A stretch of 64,000 bases of DNA. Source: Ricordea florida (lineage: Eukaryota; Cnidaria; Anthozoa; Corallimorpharia; Ricordeidae). Positions 61,101-62,890 of the stretch are shown one piece after another. The DNA lies in the NCBI GenBank assembly GCA_949710005.1, contig OX453281.1:21577061-21641060 (forward strand). The letters are read 5' to 3'. How positions within the stretch are numbered: position 1 is the first letter of the stretch; every line of letters starts with the position of its first letter. The notes under the pieces were generated by a model. It saw only the letters and a program-made list of their open reading frames with translations, was not told where the DNA came from and searched no databases. A program made the position numbers and the translations under genes.

Positions 61101-61405
61101 GTCTGTGGCTACAGGCCTTGACAGTTATGCTTACAACGCAGAAACTTGGAAGTGGTTAAGTAAGTGTAACCATCCTTGGTCAATTAACCTCATAATCCTT
61201 AGGAACTGGTCTTTGCTAACAAAGTTAGTAAAATTCTTTTAATTTTTTATTACAATTCTTAAATGTTTCTTAATGTTGACCAAACTGTTTCATTCCTCCT
61301 TGCAGCTATCATTCTTGGAGTCATTTTAGGAATTTTGGTTCTACTTTTGTTGGCTTTGTACAAGAGAATCTCCATAGCAATCGCCATAACCAAGGAGGCC
61401 AGTAG
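18175..61405 (+). CDS. SLC44A: Choline-transporter-like protein (SLC44 family), N-terminal half
   Basis: Fifteen exons joined by GT-AG sites with matching phases give about 371 residues; the rest lies past the window. Exons: 18175-18259, 21261-21309, 21740-21813, 33511-33561, 42043-42073, 42714-42813, 43545-43655, 53148-53208, 55122-55251, 55948-55990, 56725-56765, 58415-58465, 59581-59642, 60529-60654, 61306-61405. Family marks: MGCC start, GTPKQYDPTFNGPIKNR, then RSCTDIPCC leading into membrane segment 1 (about 50-70). A Cys-rich extracellular loop follows (AEKCP, RCIPT, an NVT glycosylation site). Segments 2-4 come from WYWILGALGIAMVASFFYI, WIAGLIVWLTIYAILTLLGF and ILGVILGILVLLLLAL; KEASR ends the visible part. 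SLC44 proteins move choline and related substrates across plasma and mitochondrial membranes; which substrate here is unknown. Total length is normally 650-710 residues. Most introns are filled with mobile DNA. Confidence 0.92.
18260..20430. other. SLC44-like intron 1, left part
   Basis: No gene recognised. The minus-strand frame at 18899-19276 shows no family motif. AT-rich intron sequence. Confidence 0.5.
20431..20790 (+). mobile_element. tRNA-derived SINE, type A, copy 1
   Basis: tRNA-like head 20433-20505 with A box TTAGCTCAGTTGGTAGAGCA and B box GGGTTCAAAACCCC. The body includes GGTTAGACTTTCTAGTCTT and GGCCCCGTCTCACAAC; an (ATT)n tail ends it. The same head and body occur at 44336-44680, and the mismatched stems argue against a working tRNA. 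Confidence 0.8.
20868..21066 (+). mobile_element. SINE type B body, diverged copy 2
   Basis: Blocks CCATCCTGACCACAGCG, ATAGCCAACTGATCC and GGGATTCTAAGCAAAGTTCA match in order the body at 15100-15240. The tRNA-like head is weaker here (TTCAACACCCATCC). Confidence 0.5.
21261..21309 (+). CDS. SLC44A: SLC44-like exon 2
   Basis: 49 bp encoding GTPKQYDPTFNGPIKNR, the most recognisable SLC44 N-terminal signature. Acceptor ATTTCAG, donor GTACTT. Confidence 0.92.
21740..21813 (+). CDS. SLC44A: SLC44-like exon 3 (membrane segment 1)
   Basis: Encodes SCTDIPCCILFVLYIVGM and the hydrophobic continuation. Acceptor TTTAACAG, donor GTAAGT. Confidence 0.92.
21958..22095 (+). repeat. GAGTATCGAGTC repeat with leader, outer inverted pair (left)
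   Basis: Leader ACAGTACCGCCCAGATGTAA then GTTGACACT, followed by repeated GAGTATCGAGTC and its complement. The same leader and repeat stand in the opposite orientation at 31915-32005. Confidence 0.75.
22150..22290 (-). pseudogene. Tc1/mariner transposase C-terminal fragment
   Basis: The minus strand encodes SPELNPIELLWHELKHYL followed by AKPKTKKERIAQ, the block around the third acidic residue of DD34E Tc1-type transposases. Only this end is left; the fragment runs into the GAGTATCGAG repeat. Confidence 0.7.
22295..22974. other. Intron region with overlapping frames, no call
   Basis: Frames on both strands (22549-22899 + and 22500-22871 -) overlap almost fully. The minus one begins MPKTRKRSRAGANSPAP, which resembles a nuclear protein start, but I see no domain in either, so neither is called a gene. 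Confidence 0.4.
22975..23049. mobile_element. 75-bp hairpin MITE with 9-bp target duplication, copy 2
   Basis: TAGTCTCCCTCGCAGCC to GGCTGCGAGGGAGACTA with a nearly perfect inner palindrome. TCTTGGAAG occurs on both sides (22966-22974 and 23050-23058). Same family and target length as 15021-15096. Confidence 0.88.
23059..24385. other. Intron region with weak GGCTGAACGG repeats
   Basis: No gene is supported. At 24130-24290 short units such as GAACGGCTGAA and GGTTAGCAGT repeat imperfectly, a decayed minisatellite. Confidence 0.45.
24386..24580. repeat. Poly-G headed minisatellite, middle inverted pair (left)
   Basis: A G tract leads into TACTCTTTGG and GGGGGTGTGTCGCCCGC, then repeats of CATACCCGTTTTCAGACC type. 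The counterpart at 30045-30210 ends in a C tract with CGGCACATACC, so the heads are inverted with respect to each other. Confidence 0.7.
24760..25085. repeat. AATTCCTAGG array, inner inverted pair (left)
   Basis: About 300 bp of repeated AATTCCTAGGAATT and variants. The flank CCCTTGCGAAATGGAATT precedes it; its complement follows the right-hand array at 29749-30010. The unit is self-complementary, so the flank is what proves inversion. Confidence 0.85.
25459..25533. repeat. TA microsatellites flanked by AGGACTACAGTCATTA palindrome
   Basis: Two TA tracts; between and beside them TGACTGTAGTCCT and AGGACTACAGTCA face each other across the first tract. Confidence 0.8.
25612..25635 (-). ncRNA. 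Hammerhead-ribozyme-like core, copy 1
   Basis: Minus strand reads CTGACGA, a GGTC-TAA-GACC stem II, then GAAAC: the conserved core order of hammerhead ribozymes. Such motifs are known in Penelope-like element repeats. Stems I and III look short, so cleavage is not assured. Confidence 0.65.
25845..25868 (-). ncRNA. Hammerhead-ribozyme-like core, copy 2
   Basis: Identical 24-nt core to copy 1 (CTGACGA, GGTC-TAA-GACC, GAAAC), 233 bp away in the second terminal repeat. This copy is adjacent to the element body. Confidence 0.65.
26453..27685 (-). CDS. Penelope-like element ORF, RT C-terminus plus GIY-YIG (5' truncated)
   Basis: 410 open codons. It starts within the reverse transcriptase: GPKNACSYADLAMG and WWRYRDDVF carry the catalytic YRDD box. 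A linker with a Cys cluster (CFKCERNRCDLCRN, residues about 259-272) follows. The C-terminal GIY-YIG endonuclease has VIYLVSCKKCRLQYVGST, then a conserved Arg and FRNHKSA. These are the marks of GIY-YIG-bearing Penelope-like retroelements, which nick chromatin and prime from the 3' end. The frame's Met is internal; N-terminal RT parts are missing where the coding strand runs into TA microsatellites (27721-27822). No stops in what remains, so the copy is young or a recent truncation. pLTR copies lie downstream at 25512-25885. Confidence 0.9.
   Translation of the reverse strand: MGPKNACSYADLAMGEIDLKAKFSGPIKPSLWWRYRDDVFDLWQQGLPALHQFTDYINSLYPTIKFELVFSERELHVLDLTLHLVEGFIRTDVYSKPTDSHLYLPPSSCHPKHVFKAIPFGVATRLKRNCSEETFLAERTVEYKGYLVNQGYPPKLVDDQFSKASTISRIDLLRQRGKQSRKLFPFVLTFNPNLPNVSSIIRKHLLILQSNPKLKELFPQGSIIPSFRRTKNLKELLAPSRFKTADEGQTIQPNNGCFKCERNRCDLCRNFFVESKSFLSFRTCRKYTIHSRLSCDSKNVIYLVSCKKCRLQYVGSTTTDFRVRFRNHKSAMLTNKTTCEVAVHFNKIPHSLDDFEFQCIDQVQAPNDLDEIDRFLITKEAYWSAQLFSMAPHGLNKRKEFHSKNRICYN
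27718..27822. repeat. TA microsatellites
   Basis: Two TA tracts (27721-27738 and 27747-27822) at the 5' break of the Penelope-like ORF. A minus-strand frame through them reads as Tyr-Ile repeats and is not a gene. Confidence 0.95.
27830..29740. other. Intron/element interior, no recognised gene
   Basis: AT-rich sequence, then a mixed stretch. GTAAGATTTCCGCAC (28420) faces GTGCGGAAATCTTAC (28539-28553), with CATGCTGTAG also mirrored, an inverted repeat about 130 bp across. Open frames at 28852-29181 and 29143-29364 overlap and have no family marks. Confidence 0.45.
29749..30010. repeat. AATTCCTAGG array, inner inverted pair (right)
   Basis: Clusters of GAATTCCTAGGAATTCC with spacers, ending GGGAATTCATTTCGCAAGGG, whose complement matches the left flank at 24755-24772. 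Confidence 0.85.
30045..30210. repeat. Poly-C ended minisatellite, middle inverted pair (right)
   Basis: CATACCCAATTTCAGACC units, then GGGGCGGCACATACC and a C tract ending CCCGGGACG. See the left counterpart at 24386-24580. Confidence 0.7.
30403..30480 (+). mobile_element. Third TAGTCTCCCTCGCAGCC element end, longer variant
   Basis: Begins TAGTCTCCCTCGCAGCCG and TTTTTTGGATGTCATGCAAC like the two hairpin MITEs, then departs (GTTCACCCAAAAGAACGGC). It may be one end of a longer relative. I could not find the other end or a target duplication. Confidence 0.5.
30481..31290. other. Intron region, no gene; repeat scrap at 31090
   Basis: 31090-31156 is an inverted copy of the flank of the tRNA-like repeat at 6985-7300 (GAAAGCTGCTTAAGTTGTGT and ATTAATGTCATTAC). 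Nothing else recognised. Confidence 0.5.
31310..31770 (-). pseudogene. RecQ-like DEAD helicase fragment
   Basis: Minus-strand residues include YQKLAIRKIF (Q-motif region), a Walker A-like LPTRSGKSLIYQVLPLVF, and VVVVSPLVSLMEDQVKYL (motif Ia), matching the first RecA lobe of RecQ-type helicases. Walker A has Thr-Arg where Thr-Gly is usual, which should harm ATP binding. Frame breaks at 31472; a second coding-like minus stretch (WLTVTNEETQAVEDTLAEL) lies at 31310-31440. The DEAH box and second lobe are absent. Probably a decayed gene copy or element-carried helicase. Confidence 0.65.
31915..32005 (-). repeat. GAGTATCGAGTC repeat with leader, outer inverted pair (right)
   Basis: On the minus strand it starts ACAGTACCGCCCAGATGTAA then GTTGACACT and runs into GAGTATCGAGTATTGAGT units, the inverse of 21958-22095. 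Confidence 0.75.
32343..33413. mobile_element. hAT-like deletion derivative
   Basis: Both ends are CAGGCCTTCTGACAGGGTG, perfectly inverted over 19 bp. ATACAT stands on each side (32337-32342 and 33414-33419), shorter than the usual 8-bp hAT duplication. Inside, a 30-codon frame at 32961-33053 starts MEKYLTKTDDHT, like the start of a hAT transposase; the rest is lost. The call as hAT rests on end sequence style and is moderate. Confidence 0.7.
33511..33561 (+). CDS. SLC44A: SLC44-like exon 4 (51 bp, easily missed)
   Basis: Encodes AFIKGNPYKLLNSVDSEG, which lines up with the family's GDP...TDSxG segment between membrane segment 1 and the CG motif of the next exon. Acceptor TTCTGTCTAG, donor GTAGGT; phase 1 on both sides fits exons 3 and 5 exactly. 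Without it the protein would skip a conserved part. Confidence 0.88.
33634..33946. mobile_element. pogo/Tigger-like MITE
   Basis: Ends GTTGAACCTCGATTATC and its inverse GATAATCAAGGTTCAAC, close to pogo-group termini. Inner blocks GATTATCTGG recur near both ends. No ORF. Confidence 0.65.
34181..34314. repeat. Polinton terminal inverted repeat, left
   Basis: AGACAGTACT...CATTTTGTAAGGTACTGG, TTCTGTGACA, AAAACCTGTTCAATGGGGAG, CTGGGTAG. Matches the inverse of 41686-41817. Confidence 0.82.
34322..34960. other. Polinton left interior, degenerate
   Basis: Short frames on both strands with stops; no family recognised. Confidence 0.4.
34960..35910 (-). pseudogene. Possible Polinton structural-protein remnant
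   Basis: Coding-like minus-strand stretches in changing frames, with stops between: one around 35590-35710 (VDYIQFNLDMPLTFLHNGK), one 35560-35250, one 35243-34965. Location in the element and the beta-rich character suggest a capsid or penton-type gene. I cannot identify it by motif, so the role is inference. Confidence 0.33.
35911..37011. other. Polinton middle, no gene recognised
   Basis: Contains a 95-codon + frame at 36692-36979 overlapped by a minus frame; neither shows a known motif. The major capsid gene expected here was not found. Confidence 0.4.
37012..37147. repeat. TA microsatellites inside Polinton
   Basis: Two TA tracts (37015-37040 and 37079-37147) separated by a short AAAAGTTATGATGCTTCG spacer. 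The minus frame through them is a Tyr-Ile artefact. Confidence 0.95.
37250..37745 (+). pseudogene. Polinton packaging ATPase remnant (FtsK/HerA type)
   Basis: In broken frames: QDKEQTLLD, then LAIYDGMVCKRNQNAIINY and QHRNCTVIFLTQTHYKN (about 37440-37600), the region of the Walker B strand and the sensor-like TQ motif, then REKKRIAYELG. The N-terminal Walker A part is not seen. In intact relatives this ATPase drives DNA into capsids. Several stops; inactive. Confidence 0.6.
37750..38335 (+). pseudogene. Polinton integrase remnant (retroviral-like)
   Basis: YYSPKSYWRGLAAI opens a zinc-binding-like N-region. Core pieces follow: FVDVASCYKEA with the first Asp, LLQVDSECEFLGAV-like with the second Asp and Glu-Phe, and RAIVEHF with the third acidic residue. 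Frames shift at about 37830, 37990 and 38040, so it is inactive. Integrase normally inserts the element and makes 6-bp duplications. It runs toward the polymerase on the other strand; the two meet near 38340. Confidence 0.75.
38345..41576 (-). pseudogene. Polinton protein-primed DNA polymerase B remnant
   Basis: Read on the minus strand from 41576. N-terminal pieces: FACETRARYVKLVEGEIE, HVFGRQDGGLVGREFNEF, PLRGGTYLPLP. Then AINVFGWEGYCLVVHRISRK and a Cys/His zinc-ribbon-like HHCMMCL...H. Then NHCHIIGKCCGAAHECNLKL and IPVVFHNLRG (exonuclease-side region), LDTNNLYGWA (Pol I-type metal site region), and KSVVKEKITHEQYKE near the C-terminus. Order and spacing fit a type-B polymerase of Polintons. 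Frames break many times, so no full protein is made. Confidence 0.78.
41686..41817. repeat. Polinton terminal inverted repeat, right
   Basis: CAGGTTACTCCCTATTGAAC, AGGTTTTGAATGGGG, GAACCAGTATCTTACAAAAT and the terminal AGTACTGTCT mirror the left end with substitutions. Confidence 0.82.
41820..41992. repeat. Three-unit decayed tandem repeat beside Polinton
   Basis: Units share GAGATTTGCCAAAATAC, CTCACAGGGT and GAACCCCCC (starts near 41823, 41894 and 41936). Two carry the phrase seen in the Polinton end, CACAGAACC. Confidence 0.6.
42043..42073 (+). CDS. SLC44A: SLC44-like exon 5 (31 bp microexon)
   Basis: Encodes NICGYDEIVR, the family's short CG motif after the first loop. Acceptor TTTTTTTCAG, donor GTAAGT. 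Confidence 0.87.
42074..42713. other. SLC44-like intron 5
   Basis: No feature recognised. Confidence 0.5.
42714..42813 (+). CDS. SLC44A: SLC44-like exon 6
   Basis: Encodes DRPKLVFFDLTECIS and SVSCPTKQ, the first part of the Cys-rich extracellular loop. Acceptor CTTTTTAG, donor GTAATT. Confidence 0.9.
42918..43085 (-). mobile_element. tRNA-derived SINE, type C
   Basis: Minus strand: TGTTGGCACTGTGGAGAGAG (A box side) and CCTGGGTTCAATTCCTGCC (B box), then GGTTCTCTCCTGGCTCC and a stretch toward CTCCATAACAC. The head is tRNA-like but not foldable as a full tRNA. Confidence 0.6.
43545..43655 (+). CDS. SLC44A: SLC44-like exon 7
   Basis: Encodes LCAEKCPTKNQLGF and DLVCDYDLNL; the AEKCP motif is conserved in the loop. 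Acceptor TTGTGTAG, donor GTAATT. Phase 0 at both ends. Confidence 0.9.
44179..44240. repeat. Near-perfect 62-bp hairpin
   Basis: AATGCTGGTCAGCAGTTACC faces GGTAACTGCTGACCAGCATT, with AGTCCACATATGGACT in the centre. Probably a tiny foldback element; it sits in SLC44 intron 7. Confidence 0.75.
44336..44680 (+). mobile_element. tRNA-derived SINE, type A, copy 2
   Basis: Head GGTTAGCTCAGTTGGTAGAG and a damaged B box (AGTAAAACTCCGG), then the same body as 20431-20790: TGGTTAGACTTTCTAGTC, CCCGTCTCACAAC, CACTGTTCGAAAAG. Ends in a (CATTAT)n tail. Confidence 0.82.
44830..46996 (-). mobile_element. Broken DIRS-type retrotransposon (RT, RNase H region, tyrosine recombinase)
   Basis: Minus-strand frames in order. 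RT: GKWRPILDLSSPEGLSVNYG, KFNMEYAYRNVAIYPEDRY (46499-46996), then LLLHYLDDHPLPQ, the YLDD catalytic box (46200-46502). An RNase H-like connection is near 45960-46177. Then a tyrosine recombinase: FSRHSFCIGAVTSAM, EHLIKTLGWW (45011-45250), and after a single-base frameshift at about 45013, SDAYQLYIH with the likely nucleophile Tyr. RT with tyrosine recombinase in place of a DDE integrase defines DIRS-type elements. At least three frame breaks make it inactive. Ends are not resolved. Confidence 0.72.
46620..46797 (-). repeat. 178-bp inverted repeat arm, left (DIRS RT segment)
   Basis: The complement of this segment equals 47022-47199 with no mismatch that I can find by eye. It encodes part of the RT on the minus strand. 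Confidence 0.85.
47022..47199 (+). repeat. 178-bp inverted repeat arm, right (DIRS RT segment)
   Basis: Plus-strand copy of the same RT coding block. It ends abruptly at both sides and joins a LINE fragment at 47200. Confidence 0.85.
47205..47450 (-). pseudogene. LINE RT C-terminal fragment
   Basis: Minus strand: QTMLYALTVWTSCSVENIQK, VFRLQRCE, SVKLFKQLPIGCVPFYHEAK, NSILAYKR, the motif order of the region after the RT core in jockey-like LINEs. Joined directly to the RT arm of another element, so it is a chimera at the DNA level. Confidence 0.65.
47490..47660 (+). pseudogene. LINE ORF1 C-terminal end
   Basis: Encodes KYKFCWAKNGLVYLRKSEES and ends with a stop at 47658-47660. The FCW-KNG-RK pattern matches the end of ORF1 proteins in this LINE group. 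The upstream part is truncated. Confidence 0.6.
47726..50971 (+). CDS. LINE ORF2: APE endonuclease plus reverse transcriptase
   Basis: 1081 codons from the ATG at 47726, no interruptions. Residues 110-330 form an apurinic-type endonuclease: NNIRSLNRN, VTETKI (catalytic Glu), LLGDFNL, SLIDNIFVNN and SDHFSQF with the final His. Residues 560-850 form the RT: YRPISLLSNFNRIFEK, SQYGFRQAHSTQ, FIDLKKAFDTV, CGVPQGSVLGPLLFMLYIND and FADDTNAF (FADD catalytic box). The C-terminus carries the usual YQSLITPYLSYG and KRALRLIY blocks. The protein would nick DNA and copy its own RNA at the nick. It is the best preserved retroelement in the window and could be functional, apart from lost ORF1. Confidence 0.93.
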   Translation: MPTKTSAKQQQKLNKSLLKDLPYYSFRGNLVLVHGQFNNSLNCELPTKRDLDKLHSLYDLDLFNLNMAFDTNQTDIDALMSQCIRSRYFSPHSFKQFTNNLTQDQIESNLSIFHNNIRSLNRNLENLVTHYLQELGIHFNIIGVTETKITNSNENTGLSNIPGYIFEHVPTPLACGGVGLFVDETLSYSVLEKTSTESFQALWIEISFVKKKNVICGVLYRQHNSPESFLKYLDETIDKFTSAGKNLCLLGDFNLCLQKIETCNYSRDFLLALQSCYLLPTIDKPTRVHKNSASLIDNIFVNNLEQVLISSNLITDVSDHFSQFCILTSTRDKIKRKQIKKRDLSHFNPDSLNSDLATIDWSCIIKTHANNVDQLFSTFYRNFNKIINRHAPIKTLSQRKIKQFSKPWITKGIRTSIKEKNRLYQIGDQEKYKYYRNKICSLIRLSKKHYYCAFFNKNLSNMKKTWQGINELLNRCKRKCKSVSKLKDPDNNNNLTNDSSRIPNIFNKHFSNVGNILESKLPPAEHPFTKYLRNSTSPEHSFFFRPVTPSEIQFQILSIPNNKSHGLYSCPTQLLKYSSEVISPILSDILNISVSLGAYPQKLKTSKIIPIFKADDETDTSNYRPISLLSNFNRIFEKIMYDRMRDFIEKHSLLYSSQYGFRQAHSTQHAILDMVETIQTNMDKKLFSCGVFIDLKKAFDTVNYTILLDKLNYYGFRGIVNQRFSSYLSNRTQSTEIGSHISSKLNISCGVPQGSVLGPLLFMLYINDIQYCSSKLQFFLFADDTNAFHAHKDLKTLELTVNTELHNLYNWLTSNKLSLNIKKSNYVIFRPYQKKLNYDPEVNSFDNESNKNVTLERKNFIKYLGLLIDENLSWKTHIYSVANKISKTIGLIARLRHIVPTCTLLNIYQSLITPYLSYGFISWGNACKTFLDQILVLQKRALRLIYFAETNDHAIPYFVNAKILPLQSLYYESVCSLMYDINKNTAPDNILKLVSRISSVHTYNTRASTSEHFYTKESRLNVKRNAFSRVGVKIWNGIPQILKERPKKAFKRSLKEMLLDILLTEDSYYIDVDAIIVKMKK
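51241..51540. other. Intron sequence after LINE
   Basis: No feature recognised. Confidence 0.45.
51553..51795. mobile_element. MITE, hairpin plus TTTTAGTA family, copy 2
   Basis: Hairpin AGACCCGTAGCCCTTG...GAAGGGTCT, then AATTGTTTTAGTATCACCC with AACTAGT; the far end ACTAGTTGGGTGATACTT is the inverse. CCAATCAGATTGCGGCATTT stands before it and also occurs in the copy at 63246. Confidence 0.75.
51800..53147. other. SLC44-like intron 7, right part
   Basis: No gene found. AAACATGTTTA and TTAACATGTTTAGTTAAAC near 52380-52590 (TTTAGTTAAACCAGG; CATGTTTAACTAAACAG) form an inverted pair about 200 bp apart, a possible MITE; similar motifs recur at 58520-58730. Confidence 0.45.
53148..53208 (+). CDS. 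SLC44A: SLC44-like exon 8
   Basis: Encodes ELQGYISDKRCAPYYLESSD in the extracellular loop. Acceptor CAATTAG, donor GTAAGT. Phase 0 in, 1 out. Confidence 0.85.
53721..54562. mobile_element. Long-inverted-repeat element
   Basis: Arms 53721-53898 and 54386-54562 are near-identical inverse copies of about 177 bp. The left arm contains an open frame on + starting MASGKQVSGFLRKK. The centre has an A tract (54104-54120). No transposase is present, so it is non-autonomous. Confidence 0.8.
54790..55032 (-). mobile_element. tRNA-derived SINE, type D
   Basis: Minus strand: GTGGAGGCACAGTAGTGAAG, TGGTTAGCGTGTCTGAC (A box) and GGAGTTCGAGCCCTGG (B box), then TGTTTCCTTAGACAAG and TGGACTAGCATCCCATCC. It ends 90 bp before an SLC44 exon. 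Confidence 0.72.
55122..55251 (+). CDS. SLC44A: SLC44-like exon 9
   Basis: Encodes LNRCIPT, a conserved Cys motif, then a Ser/Thr-rich part with GENVTTTAVEEGS; NVT is a possible N-glycosylation site. Acceptor TTTTTTCAG, donor GTGAGT. Confidence 0.87.
55330..55450. repeat. Short direct repeat (about 59 bp period)
   Basis: ATACTTTTTCAGGCTGTTTT with GACCACAGTGCA occurs twice in tandem at 55332 and 55391. Confidence 0.75.
55948..55990 (+). CDS. SLC44A: SLC44-like exon 10
   Basis: 43 bp encoding AVQALLNLQNVGQK. Acceptor CTTTTTAG, donor GTAATG. Phase 2 in, 0 out. Confidence 0.8.
55991..56724. other. SLC44-like intron 10
   Basis: Overlapping frames at 56066-56422 on both strands have no motif. 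Nothing else seen. Confidence 0.45.
56725..56765 (+). CDS. SLC44A: SLC44-like exon 11
   Basis: 41 bp encoding VIADVQASWYWIL; the SWYWI motif opens membrane segment 2 in this family. Donor GTAAGT. Confidence 0.9.
56766..57985. other. SLC44-like intron 11, left part
   Basis: A repeat end at 56985-57065 resembles 16222-16300 (TTTCTGCACTGTTTGGAATT and TCTTAGCCAATCAG). No gene recognised. Confidence 0.45.
58040..58067 (-). ncRNA. Hammerhead-ribozyme-like core, copy 3
   Basis: Minus strand: CTGATGA, stem GTCT-CACTAGC-AGAC, then GAAAC. The core is canonical; the family differs from the 25.6-kb one. Confidence 0.62.
58255..58282 (+). ncRNA. Hammerhead-ribozyme-like core, copy 4 (mutated)
   Basis: Plus strand: TTGATGA where CTGATGA is expected, a GTAT-AGAC stem with mismatch, then GAAAC. 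Likely inactive. Confidence 0.5.
58415..58465 (+). CDS. SLC44A: SLC44-like exon 12
   Basis: Encodes ALGIAMVASFFYILVMR, the rest of membrane segment 2. Acceptor TTCAACAG, donor GTGAGG. Confidence 0.9.
58768..59040. mobile_element. Palindromic MITE (CTCGGTTAGTAAG type), copy 2
   Basis: Two nested palindromes: TGTACTTCACTGTACGGCCC region, and GTCCGTACTGTAAGTTACGG facing CCGTAACTTACGGTACGGAC. Ends AACTCGGTTAGTAAGAGG like 15455-15470. Confidence 0.65.
59168..59480 (+). repeat. Dispersed repeat, copy 2 (partner at 14068)
   Basis: TCTTTAACCACAGCTTGTCC, AAGAAGCTCAAAGACTGGGT, TTTTCCAAATATGGTAC and AATCTGGACAAGCTGTGAA match in order the repeat at 14068-14372. Confidence 0.55.
59581..59642 (+). CDS. 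SLC44A: SLC44-like exon 13
   Basis: Encodes WIAGLIVWLTIYAILTLLGF, membrane segment 3. Acceptor CTCTTAATAG, donor GTAAGT. Confidence 0.92.
59920..60197. mobile_element. MITE, hairpin plus TTTTAGTA family, copy 3
   Basis: ATTATTCGCCGAAGGCGAAG hairpin, AATTCTTTTAGTATAAATAC, GGCAGCCATTTTGTTTGTCG, CCAATCAGAGCGCGCG and TTTGTAGTAAA at the far end. Closely similar to 4165-4460. Confidence 0.78.
60529..60654 (+). CDS. SLC44A: SLC44-like exon 14
   Basis: Encodes SVYYSWTRYQDLKTNPNATS through NAETWKWL, the end of segment 3 and the following loop. Acceptor TTTGACAG, donor GTAAGT. A partial copy lies 500 bp downstream. Confidence 0.92.
61043..61159 (+). CDS. SLC44A: Possible alternative copy of SLC44-like exon 14
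   Basis: From 61060 onward it repeats exon 14 with few changes (DFKTNPKATSNVLSVATGL, SYAYNAETWKWL) and keeps the donor GTAAGT and 90 bp of intron. The 5' part differs. If the AG at 61041-61042 is the acceptor, the frame is open and in phase, replacing SVYYSWTRYQ with LFLARIE. Either a mutually exclusive exon or a dead duplicate; sequence alone cannot decide. Confidence 0.45.
   Translation, partial: YFWPGLKISRPTPKQPAMFCLWLQALTVMLTTQKLGSG
61306..61405 (+). CDS. SLC44A: SLC44-like exon 15
   Basis: Encodes IILGVILGILVLLLLALYKR and IAIAITKEASR; segment 4 and the start of the family's long core domain. Acceptor CCTTGCAG, donor GTAGGC. The next exon lies outside the window or was not found. Confidence 0.93.
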
Positions 61406-61411
61406 GTAGGC

Positions 61412-61680
61412 TGTAATAATAATAATAATAATAATAGTAGTGATCATGATAATAATAGTAATGATAATGATAATAATAATGATAATAATAATGATAATTA
61501 TAATAATAATAATAATGACAATAGTAATGATAATAATAATGATAATGATAGTAATAATAGTAATAATGATCTTTATTAACATATTCCAGACAAGTTGCCA
61601 TTTACAAAGTAAAAATTCCAATATTAAAATATCCAAGGCACAAAAAGTTATTATTATCATCATTATCATCATCGTCATAT
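61412..61680. repeat. ATT/GAT microsatellites
   Basis: Mixed (AAT)n, (GATAAT)n and (ATC)n tracts around a short retroelement 3' scrap (TTTATTAACATATTCCAGAC). Frames here read as Ile/Met or Tyr/His repeats. Confidence 0.92.
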
Positions 61681-61770
61681 CATATATGTCATGATATCAT
61701 GGTTACTACAACTAATACTAATACTACTATCATCATCATAACATTAATTAACATATTCCATACAAATTGG

Positions 61771-61970
61771 TATATACAAGGTAAAAGAAAGTAAAAGAAA
61801 TAAACTATTAAAACCTATTTCAACAGTGTTTACGTAATGGCTCCCTCCTGGGTTTCAATGTCAATATCGGTATATACAAGGTAAAAGTAAATAAAAGAAA
61901 TAAACTATTAAAACCTATTTGAACAGTGTTTACATGATGGCTCCCTCCTGGGTTTCAACGTCAATATCAA
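61771..61970. repeat. Tandem duplication, 100-bp unit
   Basis: TATATACAAGGTAAAAG to GGTTTCAA-GTCAATATC twice in a row (61771 and 61871) with about 6 substitutions. Probably retroelement 3' UTR. Confidence 0.8.
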
Positions 61971-61979
61971 TGTTCTAAA

Positions 61980-62697
61980 GTCACAAAAGGCTTTCCTTCT
62001 AGCTCTTGAACCTCTTAGGCAGATTAGTGCGGATCTTAGTAAAGCGAAGGATGTCCTTGCTCTTATCCAGGAGATTGTTTTAGCATAATGTTCTCCTTTT
62101 TTGATGGAAATCAGCTGCGCCAGTCTGGAATGGTATTGCAAGCACTCGTTTCCCATGCCGCCTGTTGACGTGAAAATAAGGGGTGTAAAAGTTCCTTGTT
62201 CGATATCCAAAACCCTCCTCGCGTAAAGACGCTTCTTCTCGTTCTCATGATTGCGGTATATCTGTTGGAGCTCTAGGTCCCTATACGAATCAGCATTAGG
62301 GTAACAAACCGTCACGTCAAAGAATGCTGATCGTTGGTTCTCCCAGAACCCGCGCGCATGAATATCTAATCTCTCATCTGGAGCTCGATTAGAACCTCTT
62401 CCCAGCTGTTCGCCCGAGATATCTTGCAGGACAGGCTCAATCTCAACATCGGTACAAACCATATTCAGGAGTTCGGCTTCTAAGTCCCTCAGCTTATTGT
62501 GACGTTGGGTAACGAACCCACCTCTCTTGCATATCATTGCGTGGTCCACTGTAAAAGCATCACCGCATACACAGGTGGAGGGGATATCATCAACCGGCCA
62601 ATCGTAGCGCAGTTTGATTGCATCGCTGAACTCTCTCTTATTTAGATTGAAACCCATTTCACGAAGGGGGAGTACCGTCAGCCAAACAGATGACCCT
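61980..62697 (-). pseudogene. Retroelement C-terminal fragment, zinc knuckle plus nuclease-like
   Basis: The minus frame is open from the microsatellite at 62700 ([15 protein letters not shown]) to about 61980. It has a CCHC-like knuckle ([20 protein letters not shown]), RHNKLRDLE, then LDIHARGFW and [16 protein letters not shown], then [13 protein letters not shown]. Knuckle, Asp, Asp-Val and Lys-Tyr order resembles the restriction-like endonuclease at the end of R2-group non-LTR elements; that match is my inference. The RT part is missing. Closely related stretches are widespread in animal genomes. Flanked by GAT repeats on both sides. Confidence 0.6.
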
Positions 62698-62699
62698 TA

Positions 62700-62890
62700 A
62701 TAATGATATAATAATGATAATGATATGATGATAATGATGGTAACGATGATGATAACGATGATGATGATGATGATAACGATGAGAGTGATAATGATAACGA
62801 TGATGATAGTGATAATGATAATGATGATGATAGTGATAATAGTGATGATGATGATAATGATGATGATAGTGATAATGATAGTAATCTTTA
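62700..62890. repeat. GAT/GATAAT microsatellite
   Basis: Imperfect (GAT)n and (GATAATGAT)n. The + frame of Met-Ile repeats is an artefact. Confidence 0.95.

Noticed and set aside
61259-61694. Frames of Ile/Met or Tyr/His repeats (also 62725-62943)
   Set aside because: Read-through of ATT/GAT microsatellites.
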